DNA from: Phosphuga atrata
Lineage: Eukaryota; Arthropoda; Insecta; Coleoptera; Silphidae
Assembly (NCBI GenBank): GCA_944588485.1
Contig: OX155897.1
Coordinates: forward strand, 47,415,297 to 47,479,296
Reading direction: 5' to 3'
DNA length: 64,000 nt
Part shown: one piece after another, positions 1-10,484 of the stretch
Position numbering within the stretch: position 1 is the stretch's first letter
How the letters are laid out: each line of letters opens with the position of its first letter
Made by a program: the position numbers and the translations under genes
The notes under the pieces: model-generated
The model's database searches: none
Seen by the model: only the letters and a program-made list of their open reading frames with translations
Told to the model about the DNA's origin: nothing

Positions 1-1454
1 TCGGTCACTCGGCACATGATCCATCCAACTTTTATTCTGCCTTTCTCCAGTATGGTTTGTGCCGCTCTTACTGGAAGAGTGACAACTGCCATACTGGCCC
101 CTCCGCGCACTGTGCGGAGAGACTTTACCACACACTCCTTACATTCAGCGGCCTTCTGAATGGCTCCTTTCACCTCATCGGTGGTGGTAGCCTCATCCAT
201 GCCCCTAACAAGGACACTTCTGAGCCCCACCTCCGTCCTGACATCCCTTACAGCCTCAGTCACTAGGGCCATTCGCTCTGCCAGTCGCTTCTTTTCCCCA
301 TCATCATTCACTCTGACGATGAGGTCTCCAGCGTGAGTTTTCCTCATCGCCCTTACATTTATGTCATCCATATCAACTTCCTTCTTAAGGAGATTCACCA
401 TATGGGCGTAAGATACACCCTCTGCCCTCCTCACCAGTAAGGTTTCTGCCTTTCTGGTGCCTCCGGCCCCTTCCACTCTGGGCTTTTGGCCCTCCGCATT
501 CATCCAGCACAGGGTTATCTCAACTCCTGTGCCACGCCACACGCATTCAGCCATCTTTCGTACCAGCCACATATTAAGGTTACCAGCCACACCGATAGCG
601 AACCTCTTTCTCTCAGTCTTCTCACAAGGACCTTTCATTCTTAATAAGGTCTCGAACGCCTTTTCTTCGGCGCCCTCGACCTTATTATCATCCAGACGGG
701 CGATGAAGTGGTACTTCCTCTCGGAGTCCAACGACTCATCGCCTCCCATGCATACAACATTCTCGCTCTTGATGTAGGCCACGGAGCCTACATTCAAGCC
801 TTCAGCCACCCGCTTGGCCTGGGGGAGCTGGTCGAGCATCCCCCAGCCCAGTTGTCCACAGTTATCCCCTTTCTCTCCTGCAACCAACAGGAGTACATCC
901 TCGTCCCTGACCAGAGGAGAGCCCTTAGCCATCTTCACCACAGTGAAGGCGTCCTCGGACCACCTCTCCCTGGCCAGGGACATGTACTCCTGCACATTCA
1001 TGCCCGGCTTCAGCGCACTGGCGATACTACATTCAGCCTGCGTTTGGGTGCTGACTTCCTTGCATGCCACACTTACTGTTTGGACTTCGGTGTCGTATAA
1101 CACCTTTTCAACGGGCAGGAAACGGTGCTCTTCCAGCCAAGTGGTCACGGAGTTGCGGGAAAAGACATTAGTGGTCTTTTTAACTCGTGCTGCCGCGTCT
1201 TTAACTTCCTTCTTAGTGCTACTGCCTCTAGCAATAGCCCTTTCCAAGTCCTCAACTTGTCTGGTAAGTGCTCCAATCGCTTCCACGATTGTAAAAGCGA
1301 TCGAGCACTCCGTCTTCTTGTACGCGCCCATATCGTCCGTTGATCGGTCTGCCACTTTCCGTTTTTTATTGGTTTCCCCAATAGATTGGCTTCTCGCCCG
1401 ACTGTCCATTTCCCCTACACCCCTACATACTTTTTGTTTTGTGAAAAAATCCAT
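1..1454 (-). CDS. ORF1 (gag-like) of an R1-clade-type non-LTR retrotransposon, cut by window edge
   Basis: One uninterrupted minus-strand frame of 484 codons runs from an ATG at 1454 to the left edge, where it is still open. An in-frame stop lies just upstream (1485-1487); a second ATG at 1409 is also possible. The N-terminus is basic with an NLS-like KKRKV stretch. Near the edge the protein reads AVVTLPVRAA and then KVGWIMCRV, the pattern that in insect R1/TRAS/SART/Waldo ORF1 proteins lies just before the CCHC zinc knuckles, which would therefore be outside the window. ORF1 proteins of this group bind RNA and form the retrotransposition particle. The absence of stops or frameshifts over 1.45 kb makes this the least decayed coding element here. 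The + strand frames over it are shadows. Family call by motif only. Confidence 0.8.
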   Translation of the reverse strand, partial: MDFFTKQKVCRGVGEMDSRARSQSIGETNKKRKVADRSTDDMGAYKKTECSIAFTIVEAIGALTRQVEDLERAIARGSSTKKEVKDAAARVKKTTNVFSRNSVTTWLEEHRFLPVEKVLYDTEVQTVSVACKEVSTQTQAECSIASALKPGMNVQEYMSLARERWSEDAFTVVKMAKGSPLVRDEDVLLLVAGEKGDNCGQLGWGMLDQLPQAKRVAEGLNVGSVAYIKSENVVCMGGDESLDSERKYHFIARLDDNKVEGAEEKAFETLLRMKGPCEKTERKRFAIGVAGNLNMWLVRKMAECVWRGTGVEITLCWMNAEGQKPRVEGAGGTRKAETLLVRRAEGVSYAHMVNLLKKEVDMDDINVRAMRKTHAGDLIVRVNDDGEKKRLAERMALVTEAVRDVRTEVGLRSVLVRGMDEATTTDEVKGAIQKAAECKECVVKSLRTVRGGASMAVVTLPVRAAQTILEKGRIKVGWIMCRVT

Positions 1455-1513
1455 AGTGAATCCTCCACAAAACCAAAAATAAATTCAGAAAATTCTCCCC
1501 TCCTGGGGGTGGA
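1455..1513 (-). other. 5' UTR / 5' end of the R1-type element
   Basis: The bases between the ORF1 start and the 14-bp minisatellite hold no coding frame. They end in a C-rich block and then pass straight into the tandem array. This is the expected 5' boundary of the minus-strand element; the exact junction is not defined because the flank is repetitive. Confidence 0.5.
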
Positions 1514-1514
1514 T

Positions 1515-2039
1515 GAGACAGACAAGACTAGACAGACAAGACCAGACAGATAAGACTAGACAGACAAGACTAGACAGACAAGACTAGACAGACAAGACAA
1601 GACAGAGAAGACTAGACAGACAAGACTAGACAGACAAGACTAGACAGACAAGACTAGACAGACAAGACTAGACAGACAAGACTAGACAGACAAGACTAGA
1701 CAGACAAGACTAGACAGACAAGACTAGACAGACAAGACTAGACAGACAAGACTAGACAGACAAGACTAGACAGACAAGACTAGACAGACAAGACTAGACA
1801 GACAAGACTAGACAGACAAGACTAGACAGACAAGACTAGACAGACAAGACTAGACAGACAAGACTAGACAGACAAGACTAGACAGACAAGACTAGACAGA
1901 CAAGACTAGACAGACAAGACTAGACAGACAAGACTAGACAGACAAGACTAGACAGACAAGACTAGACAGACAAGACTAGACAGACAAGACTAGACAGACA
2001 AGACTAGACAGACAAGACTAGACAGACAAGACTAGACAG
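1515..2039 (+). repeat. 14-bp minisatellite array, about 37 copies
   Basis: The unit AGACTAGACAGACA is repeated nearly without change for about 525 bp; variants cluster in the first four units. The reverse complement, TCTGTCTAGTCTTG in another register, forms the arrays near 33.2 and 34.2 kb. A 10-bp sister unit forms the array at 29-32 kb. TAG occurs in the unit, so the array carries no long open frame. Confidence 0.97.
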
Positions 2040-2078
2040 TCTACCGTCATATGTCATATACCACATCCATATAAGGAT

Positions 2079-2263
2079 GTGGCTATTTATACATACAGTA
2101 TGTATACGCAATTGGGTATTTACACATACAGTATGTATACGCAATTGGCTATTTATACATACAGTATGTATACGCAATTGGCTATTTATACATACAGTAT
2201 GTATACGCAATTGGCTATTTATAAATACAGTATGTATACGCAAATGGCTATTTATACATACTG
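2079..2263 (+). repeat. 33-bp tandem array, left copy (about 5.5 units)
   Basis: The unit carries TATTTATACATACAGTATG followed by TATACGCAATTGG and is repeated with few changes. Part of it, around CATACAGTATG, is nearly self-complementary. Because 33 is a multiple of three the array translates as an 11-residue repeat in all frames, which explains the short ORFs; I do not regard them as genes. A copy in the opposite orientation lies at 6717-6866. Confidence 0.95.
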
Positions 2264-2799
2264 TCTGCAACAGCTACAGTTTGCAACACATACAGTCTGC
2301 AACAGCTACAAGCTGCTCCAGTTCGCAATTGACTATTTGCACATACTTACTGTATATACAAATATTGGACTTACTATTTTGGTAATAACTGCACAATTAT
2401 AAATAGTTATAGTTTTATTTATTAAAGTTCATTTACAATCTTGCTCAATAAACTCATAAATAAAATTCAAAGTATCACTAAATCTGTGAAATTGGTTTAA
2501 ATTACATTTAAAGTAGGTAAAATATGGTATAAAGTAAAATAAATACAGGTATATCATTTTTTATTCTGTATTTTTTTTTTTGTAAAAAGTGGTGTGCTTA
2601 GTCTTTATCTTTGGACGTCTTTTGGATTTTATTTTCGATTTGAATTGCAAGTTTTTATTTGATTGATTTGTGGAACTGGTAGGGCTCGATTGACTCGGTT
2701 ATTAGACCGAAGTTATTATTATTTACCTTTATTGAACATAACTAATAACCCGACCCAAAAATACCCCAAATACTCAAACTTAAAAAAACTACACTTTAA
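2264..2799. other. AT-rich stretch, no gene seen
   Basis: After a few degenerate CTGCAACAG-type words next to the 33-bp array, this stretch is AT-rich with no recognisable coding or repeat structure. It ends near an oligo-A tract at about 2805-2815. Confidence 0.5.
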
Positions 2800-3711
2800 A
2801 GAAACAAAAAAAAAACTCCCTTCCGTTCTAAAATTTCCCGCATTATGGGCCACCCGCTACCTGACTCGTCCATGCACGCTTCCCAGTCTTTACATTTATT
2901 TTTCTTTCCTTCTTCCCATGTTAGCCCTTTGCACTCTTACATCCAATGTGCCCACCTGTCAATACCCTCTCCGCATATGGTACACAAATTCTCCCTTTCA
3001 TTCAACCAGTACCAGTACCTTCTTGCCTTTTCTTCGTTGCCGCACCGAAACCTGGCTATCCTATTTTGGCTACCGCTGGACCCTCTGCTTAGGTACAAAG
3101 GGAGTCTGCCGTACATTTGTACCTTGTTGTGCTCCCGATTGTACCTGCTTTCGTCTATGCGGCTTTGTCTTATCTGCAGCTCTATCTCCCTACTCCTTTC
3201 TCCCAACAATTTTTCACCCTTTACGCCTTCCCTTTTCATCCTTTCTACCTCCTCTTTCGACCACCCTTCTCGTTCATACATTTTTTCCATTTACTTCCCC
3301 ATTTTGTTAGTCTAATCCCTCCGACACCTTCCTTCCTTAAACTATTGAACACCTCTTTCACTCCCTAACCTATACACTTTCCTTTCGTATCTTGCCACTC
3401 TCACTGATGCTTCTACTGCAACTTTAAACACATTCGCTTCTTGTAGCACCAGGTACCCTGGCGTACTCCTGTCTAATTTCAACGCCCTTTTTATAAACTG
3501 AAGTAGTACCTTTTCTACTTGTTCCATTTCGTTTATACCCCATATTTCCGCTCCATACAACAAAATACTCCGAACACACGCTTTCCACACTGTCATTTTT
3601 GCCACGAAACTATCTTCAAATTTATCTTTCCAAGCATTCCAAAACCTATTAGCAGCCACCCATGCTCTCTTACATACGACTTTAGACCGAAGTTGTTCTT
3701 CAGGTTCTTCT
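2800..3711 (-). pseudogene. LINE ORF2 C-terminal fossil (5'-truncated)
   Basis: The minus strand encodes the post-RT part of a non-LTR polyprotein. It contains ILLYGAEIWG and KALKLD-like text (about 3370-3600), then, in the same frame after a stop at 3342, RYNREHNKVQMYGRLPLYL and FRCGNEEKARRYW. The end, CTICGEGIDRWAHW, is a C-x2-C...H zinc-binding tail typical of these elements. At least two stops or frame changes kill it. A homologous fossil in + orientation lies at 43,365-44,080. The upstream edge at about 3711 joins a SWIM-protein fossil in one reading frame. Confidence 0.65.
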
Positions 3712-4480
3712 CGTTCAATTGCACTAAGCCCACTACTCTCAAGTTCATTTTGAATATAATCATCAATGTTTATATTTATAACATCTGAATTCATATTTAG
3801 TGCATTTTCAGTTGAAATATATCTTGACTTGAAAACAAGTTTTTGAAAATATGTCCAAATTATTATATTTTCTTATTAAAAGAATATGACGACATGGTGC
3901 ACTAAAAGAATTCCAAAATGAATCCAAACATGTTTCCACCGATGTATTATAAAATTTTGAAATTTTGCTATCAAGATTTTCCTTAATGCCATTGTTTTTA
4001 ATTCACATTTTGGACTCTAAAGTTTGAAATAATTTTAACTGTCTATGAAAACTTTTTATTGCTGTCTCTGTGAGGGCTTCAGAATATATCCTTCAAGTAT
4101 ATTTCTTATTTCGATATCACTATCCATAATTTTCAAAAGTTTTTGTTTATTTTTTGCTAATTTTATATTTATTCTTGAATCAATACAGTATATGATTTCC
4201 ATAATACATACGTAAATTATTGGCAACTATGATATTTAGTTTGTATGTATTGTTTAAGGGTCCAAAATAATCCTTCAATTCTGTTTGTTGTAGTGCCTCC
4301 CAGTAATGGTAAATGTTTTCTAACAATGTACCCACATTTCTTTACAACTATCCCAATTTTTAAGGAATTGTTCCTTAAGTGTTACATATTTATCTTTTGT
4401 TCCTATAAAAACTTGTACAGATTTACAAATTTCCAAAAATTCTTTCTGCTCTTCATATTCTTCATATGATTATAAATACA
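3712..4480 (-). pseudogene. SWIM zinc-finger protein fossil (ZSWIM/MULE-like)
   Basis: Reading the minus strand with frame changes gives EEFLEICKSVQVFIGTKDKY, then LKNWDSCKEMWVH, then an LLGGTTTNRIEGLFWTLKQ-like stretch. Near 3850-3930 it gives FWNSF-APCRHILFIR, the second half of a SWIM finger (CxCx(n)CxH) followed by the usual basic residues. These features match SWIM-domain proteins of insects, a family linked to MULE-type transposases. Several stops and frameshifts show decay. The 3' part of the frame runs on into the LINE fossil at about 3711, so the 3342-3794 ORF is a chimera. Confidence 0.5.
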
Positions 4481-4569
4481 AGCATTTATTGAATTTGAAT
4501 TTGAACAAAATCTCATCACCCAACACTAACAGAAGGAGTAATTAAATACCTAAGTAATTAAGGGTTCGC

Positions 4570-6570
4570 CAACATACAATGCATGAAACTGAATTCAAAA
4601 TTTCCAGAAGCAGACTCATCTTTTAAAATCACGATTCCCTTTGAACAACTAACTGAAATAAAATACCCTGAAACATGGCCTAAATACCTACGCGTCAATC
4701 GTTTTTTCTTCCAAAGCTAAGAAAACTAAGAAAGCTAAAGAAATTTCAAACCTAATGTCAATAGAAAAACAAATAGAAATATGTGGGATCCAAAGGATAA
4801 ATTCGACAAATAAAAATAAAATAAAACTAGTTTGCTTATACAGACCCCCGCTAGGATCCTTAACCACCTTTATGACATTGTTTGAAAAGAACATGGACAA
4901 AATTTTCAACATCCATGACGAAATAATAATAGTAGAGATTTCAGCAGCCATTTCGAATCCAATACCAAAGAAAGATTCTATCTACAAGAACTCATGAGAT
5001 CATATGGACTTAAAGATCAAATTTTCGAACATACGCGAGTAACGCAAACATCAAGCAGCATTATTGACAATATTTTCACTCAAAAAAAACAAAAGGAATC
5101 TCAGTTCATGATACAATATTATCAGACCACAGATTCATTCTCCTTGGCGGATACATACAAAATCATAAAGACAGAACACAATATGAATTAAAAAGAATCT
5201 TTAGCTAAACGAACAAATCTAAATTTAAGTTAGCCTTACAAGAAGAATCTTGGGAAAGACGACTGCAATCAGAAAATAACAGAATTTAAAAAAATCTTCA
5301 AGAACATTTTTATAAAGCATTCCCAATCCAAAAAGTTAAAATTATTACAAAACCATGGATAACGGAAGAAATCAAAAAGTCAAGCAAAGAACTTCATAAG
5401 CTATACTACATACAAAAAAAATAATCATATCTAAAAAGTGACTACCAGAACGCGAAGAAAAAACGAGACAGATAATAACAAAAAGAAATTTTTATAATGA
5501 TAGATCAATAACGCTACAAATAAACAAAGAGGTATTATATAAACTTTGGCGTATCATTAACAAGGTAACGAACAAACAAAACCTTGAAGAATGAAAACAA
5601 ACAAATCATCTCTAATGAGGAAGATATAGCAACAAAATTCAAAGAAATTTTCAAAAATGCACAGATAAAATTATCGAAAACACCGGTTAACATTAATTAT
5701 GACCATATCCCCAAATTATATAATAGCATGTTTTTGGCAGAAATGACCGACTCAGAAATTACTCTCATATTTCACAGGTTACAGCGCAGGATCAGACAAT
5801 CTGCCATTCAACATCATAAAAGAAGTTCTACCAGAATTGACACAATCAATTTAAGACATTGTGAACTGTTCATTCAACACAGACACTTTTCCGGAATGTT
5901 TGAAAACATCAATGATTATACCAATCCATAAGAAAGGCGATAAAACAGTCTTAGACAACTACAGGCCAGTAGCCTTAATATCAATAATAGCGAAAATAAT
6001 AGAATACTGAATGGAAAGTAGAATCACATTCTTCATATCAAAATACAAAATAATTTCGAATCAACAACATAGCTTTCGTAAAGACAAATCAACAATAACA
6101 GCAATAGAAAATATATACACAAAATTAATAAATGAAATAGACAAAGGAAACTGCGCAGTGGGAATTTTCTGTGATTTGTCAAAAACATTTGACTGTGTTG
6201 CTAATACACTACTAGAGAAACTAGCACGATATGTATTTAGAGACAAAACACAACGCTGGCTCCAATCATACCTAGCAAACCGAAAACAATTTGTAAAAAT
6301 AGGGAATACTAGATCGAGTACAACAAACACATTAGTCGGGGTACCACAAGGAACCATATTAGCCCCACTACTATTTGCGCTATACACAGTTGACCTTATT
6401 CTCTACATCGGAGCAGATAACTGTATTATGTACGCAGACGACTCTAGCTTAATCATTACAGGCTCGTCAATACAAGAAATCGAAAGTACAACCAAGCAGA
6501 TATTAAAGAAATTATATCAATGGCGTTATTGTATAATGGCGTTGCTGTATGATAATCATATTCTTTAATT
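4570..6570 (+). pseudogene. Jockey/CR1-like LINE fossil: ORF1 end, endonuclease, reverse transcriptase
   Basis: In order on the + strand: an ORF1 C-terminal signature (SSFKITIPFEQL ... PETWPKYLRVNRFF, 4610-4710); APE endonuclease pieces (LVCLYRPPLGS at about 4830, then SSIIDNIFT at about 5060); the RT N-terminal region (about 5590-5800); NYRPVALIS (about 5960); FCDLSKTFDCV, GVPQGTILAPLLFALY and MYADDSSLI (6011-6500). The YADD catalytic pair is kept, but the copy has several frame breaks and ends soon after the palm. It lies between the two inverted 33-bp arrays. Confidence 0.8.
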
Positions 6571-6716
6571 TTTTTTTGTTTTGCCATATTATCCATGTTC
6601 TTCTTTAACGATTGTATGTTTATGATTAAGATTAAGTGACATTTTTATTAGTGTCCATTTTGTATTTTACTTTTCTATAAAAATTCAACACTTTATCTGG
6701 TACAGACTGAATGCAG

Positions 6717-6866
6717 ACTGTATAAATAGCCAATCGCGTATACATACTGTATGTATAAATAGCCAATTGCATATACATACTGTATGTATAAATAGAAAAT
6801 TGCATATACATACTGTATGTATAAATAGCCAATTGCGTATACATACTGTATGTATAAATAGCCACA
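6717..6866 (-). repeat. 33-bp tandem array, right copy, inverted (about 4.5 units)
   Basis: This is the same unit as at 2079-2263 in opposite orientation. Both arrays end on the outside with the word GGATGTGGCTATTTATA and on the inside with CTATTTATAC...GTCTGCA. They therefore form terminal-inverted-repeat-like ends of a 4.8-kb segment. Confidence 0.93.
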
Positions 6867-6904
6867 TCCTTAAAATCAAGCACGACATCCACAATTCAAA
6901 ACAT

Positions 6905-7515
6905 TTATAAGTTAATAGCTTTCCTAAAGAGAAAATCTGACCGATTTAGAAGCAAGAAATAAAAAATGTTCACCAATCAAGAAATTAACAGTTTCCTCAA
7001 TAATTCGCCCGATAACAAATATTTATTGATAAAGGTATTCATTACGTTTTTTCTTATAATGCTCTATAATGGGCATAACGGCATATTTTTTCTATAATTT
7101 TAGGTTATTCTTATCATTGGCATTAGTGGTGCTTGCAGAAAACAAGAACTACGAAATATCAAACCGTGCCATGTAGAAAACACCGGAACATCTCTGATCG
7201 TTAAAATTCCTGATTCTAAAACAAAAACTCAAAGATCTTTTGTGGTACCTAAAGAATTTTACCAAAACCTGCAAAAAATATATTAACCTACAAAAAAATG
7301 GACAATGATCAGCCTTTTTTCCTAAATTATCAAAATGAGAAATGCACTAAGCAATGTATCGGATTAAATAAAATTGGTTCTATTCCTAAAAAAATCGTAA
7401 TCTCATCTCTAAAGTACTCATAATTCAACTAATATCTCAAACAATGTCGATAATAATCCAACATTAATATATAAGAAATGTTCCGTTAGTATAAATTACA
7501 ATCAAAAAAATTAAA
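6905..7515 (+). pseudogene. Crypton-like tyrosine recombinase fossil with a spliceosomal intron
   Basis: Before the intron the frame reads IAFLKRKSDRFRSKK, a stop, then MFTNQEINSFLNNSPDNKYL. A 69-nt GT...AG intron (7035-7103) with an in-frame stop follows. After it come VILIIGISGACRKQELRNI and VKIPDSKTKTQRSFVVP, then (one frame change) DNDQPFFLNYQNEKCTKQ and IGLNKIGSIPKKI. CRKQEL is the box-I arginine region of tyrosine recombinases, and the whole resembles the Crypton-derived/KIAA1958-like proteins common in insects. The box-II H-x-x-R...Y region is missing. The left end sits next to the inverted 33-bp array. A dead copy, but intron-containing, so not a processed copy. Confidence 0.65.
7035..7103 (+). 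other. Probable 69-nt GT-AG intron in the recombinase fossil
   Basis: GTATTC at the left and a T-rich tract ending TTTTAG at the right. Removing it joins codon AAG to GTT with the frame kept and restores the conserved order (KYLLIK then VILIIG). Kept in, it would introduce TAA. Confidence 0.6.
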
Positions 7516-7865
7516 TAAATAATTATAAATATCTCTAAATATCTTAAGATCTTACCATTATTTATTATATTGTAGTTTATTCTTCCGGAAAGGAATATAT
7601 TTTAATAAAACAACTGATTTTATTCTGACCTTCTTTGGGGCTTATATCTATTTAGTAGGTATTAATGAAATTAAACATAAAAAATATAAATTATTAAGAT
7701 TAAATTCTGAACATGTTAACTTTTATATAGGTAACAAATCCGTCCAACTTTTATTTGACATTGACATTGCGTACATTGTGTTGCCTATATCGATGAATCG
7801 CTATGTCAGTTACATCAAACATATTTTTCTTATTAAATAGAAACAAATTAGTGTGGTCGTAGATA
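7516..7865. other. AT-rich stretch, nothing recognised
   Basis: No frame longer than a few dozen codons and no repeat structure was seen between the recombinase fossil and the hairpin at 7866. Confidence 0.5.
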
Positions 7866-7986
7866 AAGTATAGTATATAATTCGAGTTGTAAGGCAATTA
7901 AGTAATCGCCGAATTACTCGCGGAATAACTGTTTCGCTCGTACCTAATATGCTTCTTACAACTCTCATTACGTAATATACTATAAC
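7866..7986. repeat. Small palindromic MITE-like hairpin
   Basis: TATAGTATATAA...GAGTTGTAAG on the left is matched in inverse by CTTACAACTC...TATACTATA on the right, with about 60 bp between. No coding capacity. It sits directly 5' of a LINE fossil. Confidence 0.6.
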
Positions 7987-7987
7987 A

Positions 7988-8777
7988 AAACTAGAGATAT
8001 AATACTCGCTGGAGATTTCAACATTAATCTTGCAGCATTAATCATTAATCTTACAACTCGAAAGAAAAGGAAAATCTACTGGATCTACTAACATCATTTG
8101 GTTTAGTTGAACAATTAAACGACTTCACAAGAATCACAGGCAACACAAATATTAAAATAGATAACTTATTTGCAAAAACATGTTTTCCATTAAGTACGGC
8201 TCTGGAAGACACGCCAATGTCCGACCATCGATTAATTCTACTAAGTGGCACTCTGCAGAAAACAAAAGAAAAACAACACCGCCACGTTAGAAGGTTCACT
8301 CAGAAAAATAAACTTCTATTCGCAAAGGCGCTGGCTGGGGAATCATTGATTGAAATATATAGTACCGAAGATATTGAGAAAATGGTCACACCTATCAAGA
8401 CACTTCAATACTACTTCAACACCTGTTTTCCTATGGTAAAAGTAAATATGCATAACAAGACATGGGTTACAAAAGAAGTAAGAATATCATCCGCCAAAGT
8501 CAAAGATATCTACATACTATAAAAAGAATACTACAGAAAGAATAGCCACCAAAAGCTTATAAAGGACACGAAACAACAATTCTACGGAAAGATAATGAAT
8601 GAAGCCACAAACAAGCAAACAGCTCTCTGGAAATTAATAAATAATCAGGAAAATAAAATAGATATAATCAGATATGCAGAACTTACGGCAAACGATAATT
8701 TAAGTCGAGATACTAAAGAAGTAGCAAGCAGATTCAATAAGTTTTTCCAAAAGATAGCAGAAAACATTAAATCCACC

Positions 8778-8779
<2 letters not shown>
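7988..8779 (+). pseudogene. Jockey/CR1-like LINE fossil, endonuclease and linker
   Basis: The + strand encodes ILAGDFNINL (APE core, about 8005-8035), then NLLDLLTSFGLVEQLNDFTR, KIDNLFAKTCFP and MSDHRLILLSG (the SDH catalytic motif, 8217), followed by the lysine-rich linker and ALWKLINNQENKID plus VASRFNKFFQKIAENI before the RT. The copy breaks off at a (TA)n array. Frameshifts are present in the first 100 bp. Motif order is that of the ORF2 at 4.7-6.5 kb, so the same broad group is likely. Confidence 0.75.

Positions 8780-8838
<59 letters not shown>
8780..8838. repeat. (TA)n array
   Basis: Pure TA dinucleotides separating two different LINE fossils. IYIYIY peptides are artefacts. Confidence 0.98.
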
Positions 8839-8842
<4 letters not shown>

Positions 8843-8849
8843 ACGTAGC

Positions 8850-10484
8850 TATGAAAAAACAAGACTGGAGGAAATAGAATAAGAATTTACAAAGAATAAT
8901 ACTAGGAGTTTTTACAGAATTTTTAAAGAGAACCTGACGGGATATCGACCATCCAGCCTATGCTTTCGTCGATCTGATGGTTCAATGGGGACAAACACCA
9001 TTGCGAATTGTCAAATTTTAGCTGAGTACTTCAACAATCTTCTCAACTGTGACCCCCCATCCAGAAAGTTAGTTTTGAACAATCTGAATCCTATCCAGAT
9101 TCCTTGCCGCCTTCCTTCCAGGAGATAACTGACATCATTCATTCATTGAAAAACGACAAAGCCCCTGGGGAAGATGGAATCATTGCCGAGTTATGGAAAC
9201 TGGTTGACCAAAACCTCATTCACAGAATAGAAAATATAATATGTGATATTTGGGTGACCGAGCAAATCCCCCCAGAATGGAAATGTGCACTTATACACCC
9301 GCTTCATAAAAAAGGTGATAAAATGGACCCGAACAATTATAGAGGCATTTCACTTCTACCAGTAACGTACAAAATTCTTTCGAAAGCTCTTTTGAATAGA
9401 CTTGAACCTCAAGTAGACCCACAGATAGGAGAATATCAGGCAGGTTTCCGTAAAGGGCGCTCATGCACGGAACAAATTTGGAATCTGAAGACAATCTTAC
9501 AAATACGATCTTGTAGAAACACCGTGGTTACCTTTGTTGATTTCAAAAAAGCCTACGACTCCGTCGACAGACCAACTCTCTTCAGCTTTCTGGAGGAATT
9601 CAAAGTTGATAGAAAAACCAGGGCATTAATTCAACAAATTCTCATTAAAACTACATCAAAGGTTAAGTTTGGTGGAGCAATTTCTCAACCTTTTGAAATA
9701 CATACGGGTGTTCGACAGGGAGATGGACTTTCAACCATCCTTTTTATTAAGGTCCTGAAAAAAATAATCAGAACTTGAGGGAAAAAGAGATTGAGGGAAT
9801 ACACATTGGTAAGATGATCTTGATGACCTGATGATCTTGCAATATTATCGAATACCAGAGAAGAAGCAAAGAATGCACTTGAAAAATTACACGAAATTTC
9901 ACAAAAGGCTGGTCTCCTGATATCTTATGAAAAAACACAGTATATAGAACGATCCCCGTCCGACAATCTACCCATCAAGACACAATATGGTTCTGTATCT
10001 AGAGTTTCCCAGTTTAAGTACTTAGGAGAAATCATCCAACCGTCCGGCCTAAATATAATAGCAAATCAAGAACGAGTAAAAAAATTACAGAGAGCCTAGC
10101 GACATACTTGGAATCATTATAACAAAAAATCAATATCTCTTAATGCAAAATTACAACACTACAAAACAGTCCTTCTTCCTGAAGCACTTTATGCCGCAGA
10201 AACAACATTAATTCATGGTCACTCAAAAATCAAAGAAATAGAGAAACAAGAACGTAAAATACTCCAAAAAAATTTTGGGCCGGTGAATAAAGAGGAAATA
10301 TGGATTAAGAGACCATCGTCAGAAATATATAAAACCGTAGAACCTATCACTGACACTTTCAGAAAGAGACGAGCTATTGTTTTTGGTCACATATACAGAA
10401 TGGACCAGAACAGAATTACGAAACAAATTTTCAAAATTACCTTTAACAGTAAAAATAGGTCCAAATGGATACAGAAAACTGATT
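8850..10484 (+). pseudogene. RTE-like LINE fossil A (reverse transcriptase)
   Basis: An open frame at 9104-9778 carries the RT: KAPGEDGIIAELWKL, ALIHPLHKKGDK, NNYRGISLLPVTYKILSKAL, GEYQAGFRKGRSCTEQI, VTFVDFKKAYDSVDR and GVRQGDGLS. The palm FADD motif is damaged (a DDL-DDLMIL remnant near 9820), and frame shifts follow. The C-terminal part (10,283-10,484) has ILQKNFGPVNKE and FRKRRAIVFGHIYRMD, typical of the region after the RT. At 10,485 it changes abruptly into the C-terminus of a second subfamily. An RTE-like assignment fits the motifs; the clade is not proven. Confidence 0.75.

Noticed and set aside
57..1482. Plus-strand ORFs of 69-222 aa
   Set aside because: They are shadows of the open minus-strand ORF1, which runs through the whole interval and matches a retrotransposon family.
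1515..2039. CRISPR-like array
   Set aside because: Units of 14 bp without unique spacers in a eukaryotic transposon context: a minisatellite.
2004..2402. HTVCIRNWLFI-type repeat proteins
   Set aside because: The 33-bp repeat is divisible by three and free of stops, so the repeats translate in frame; no other coding evidence.
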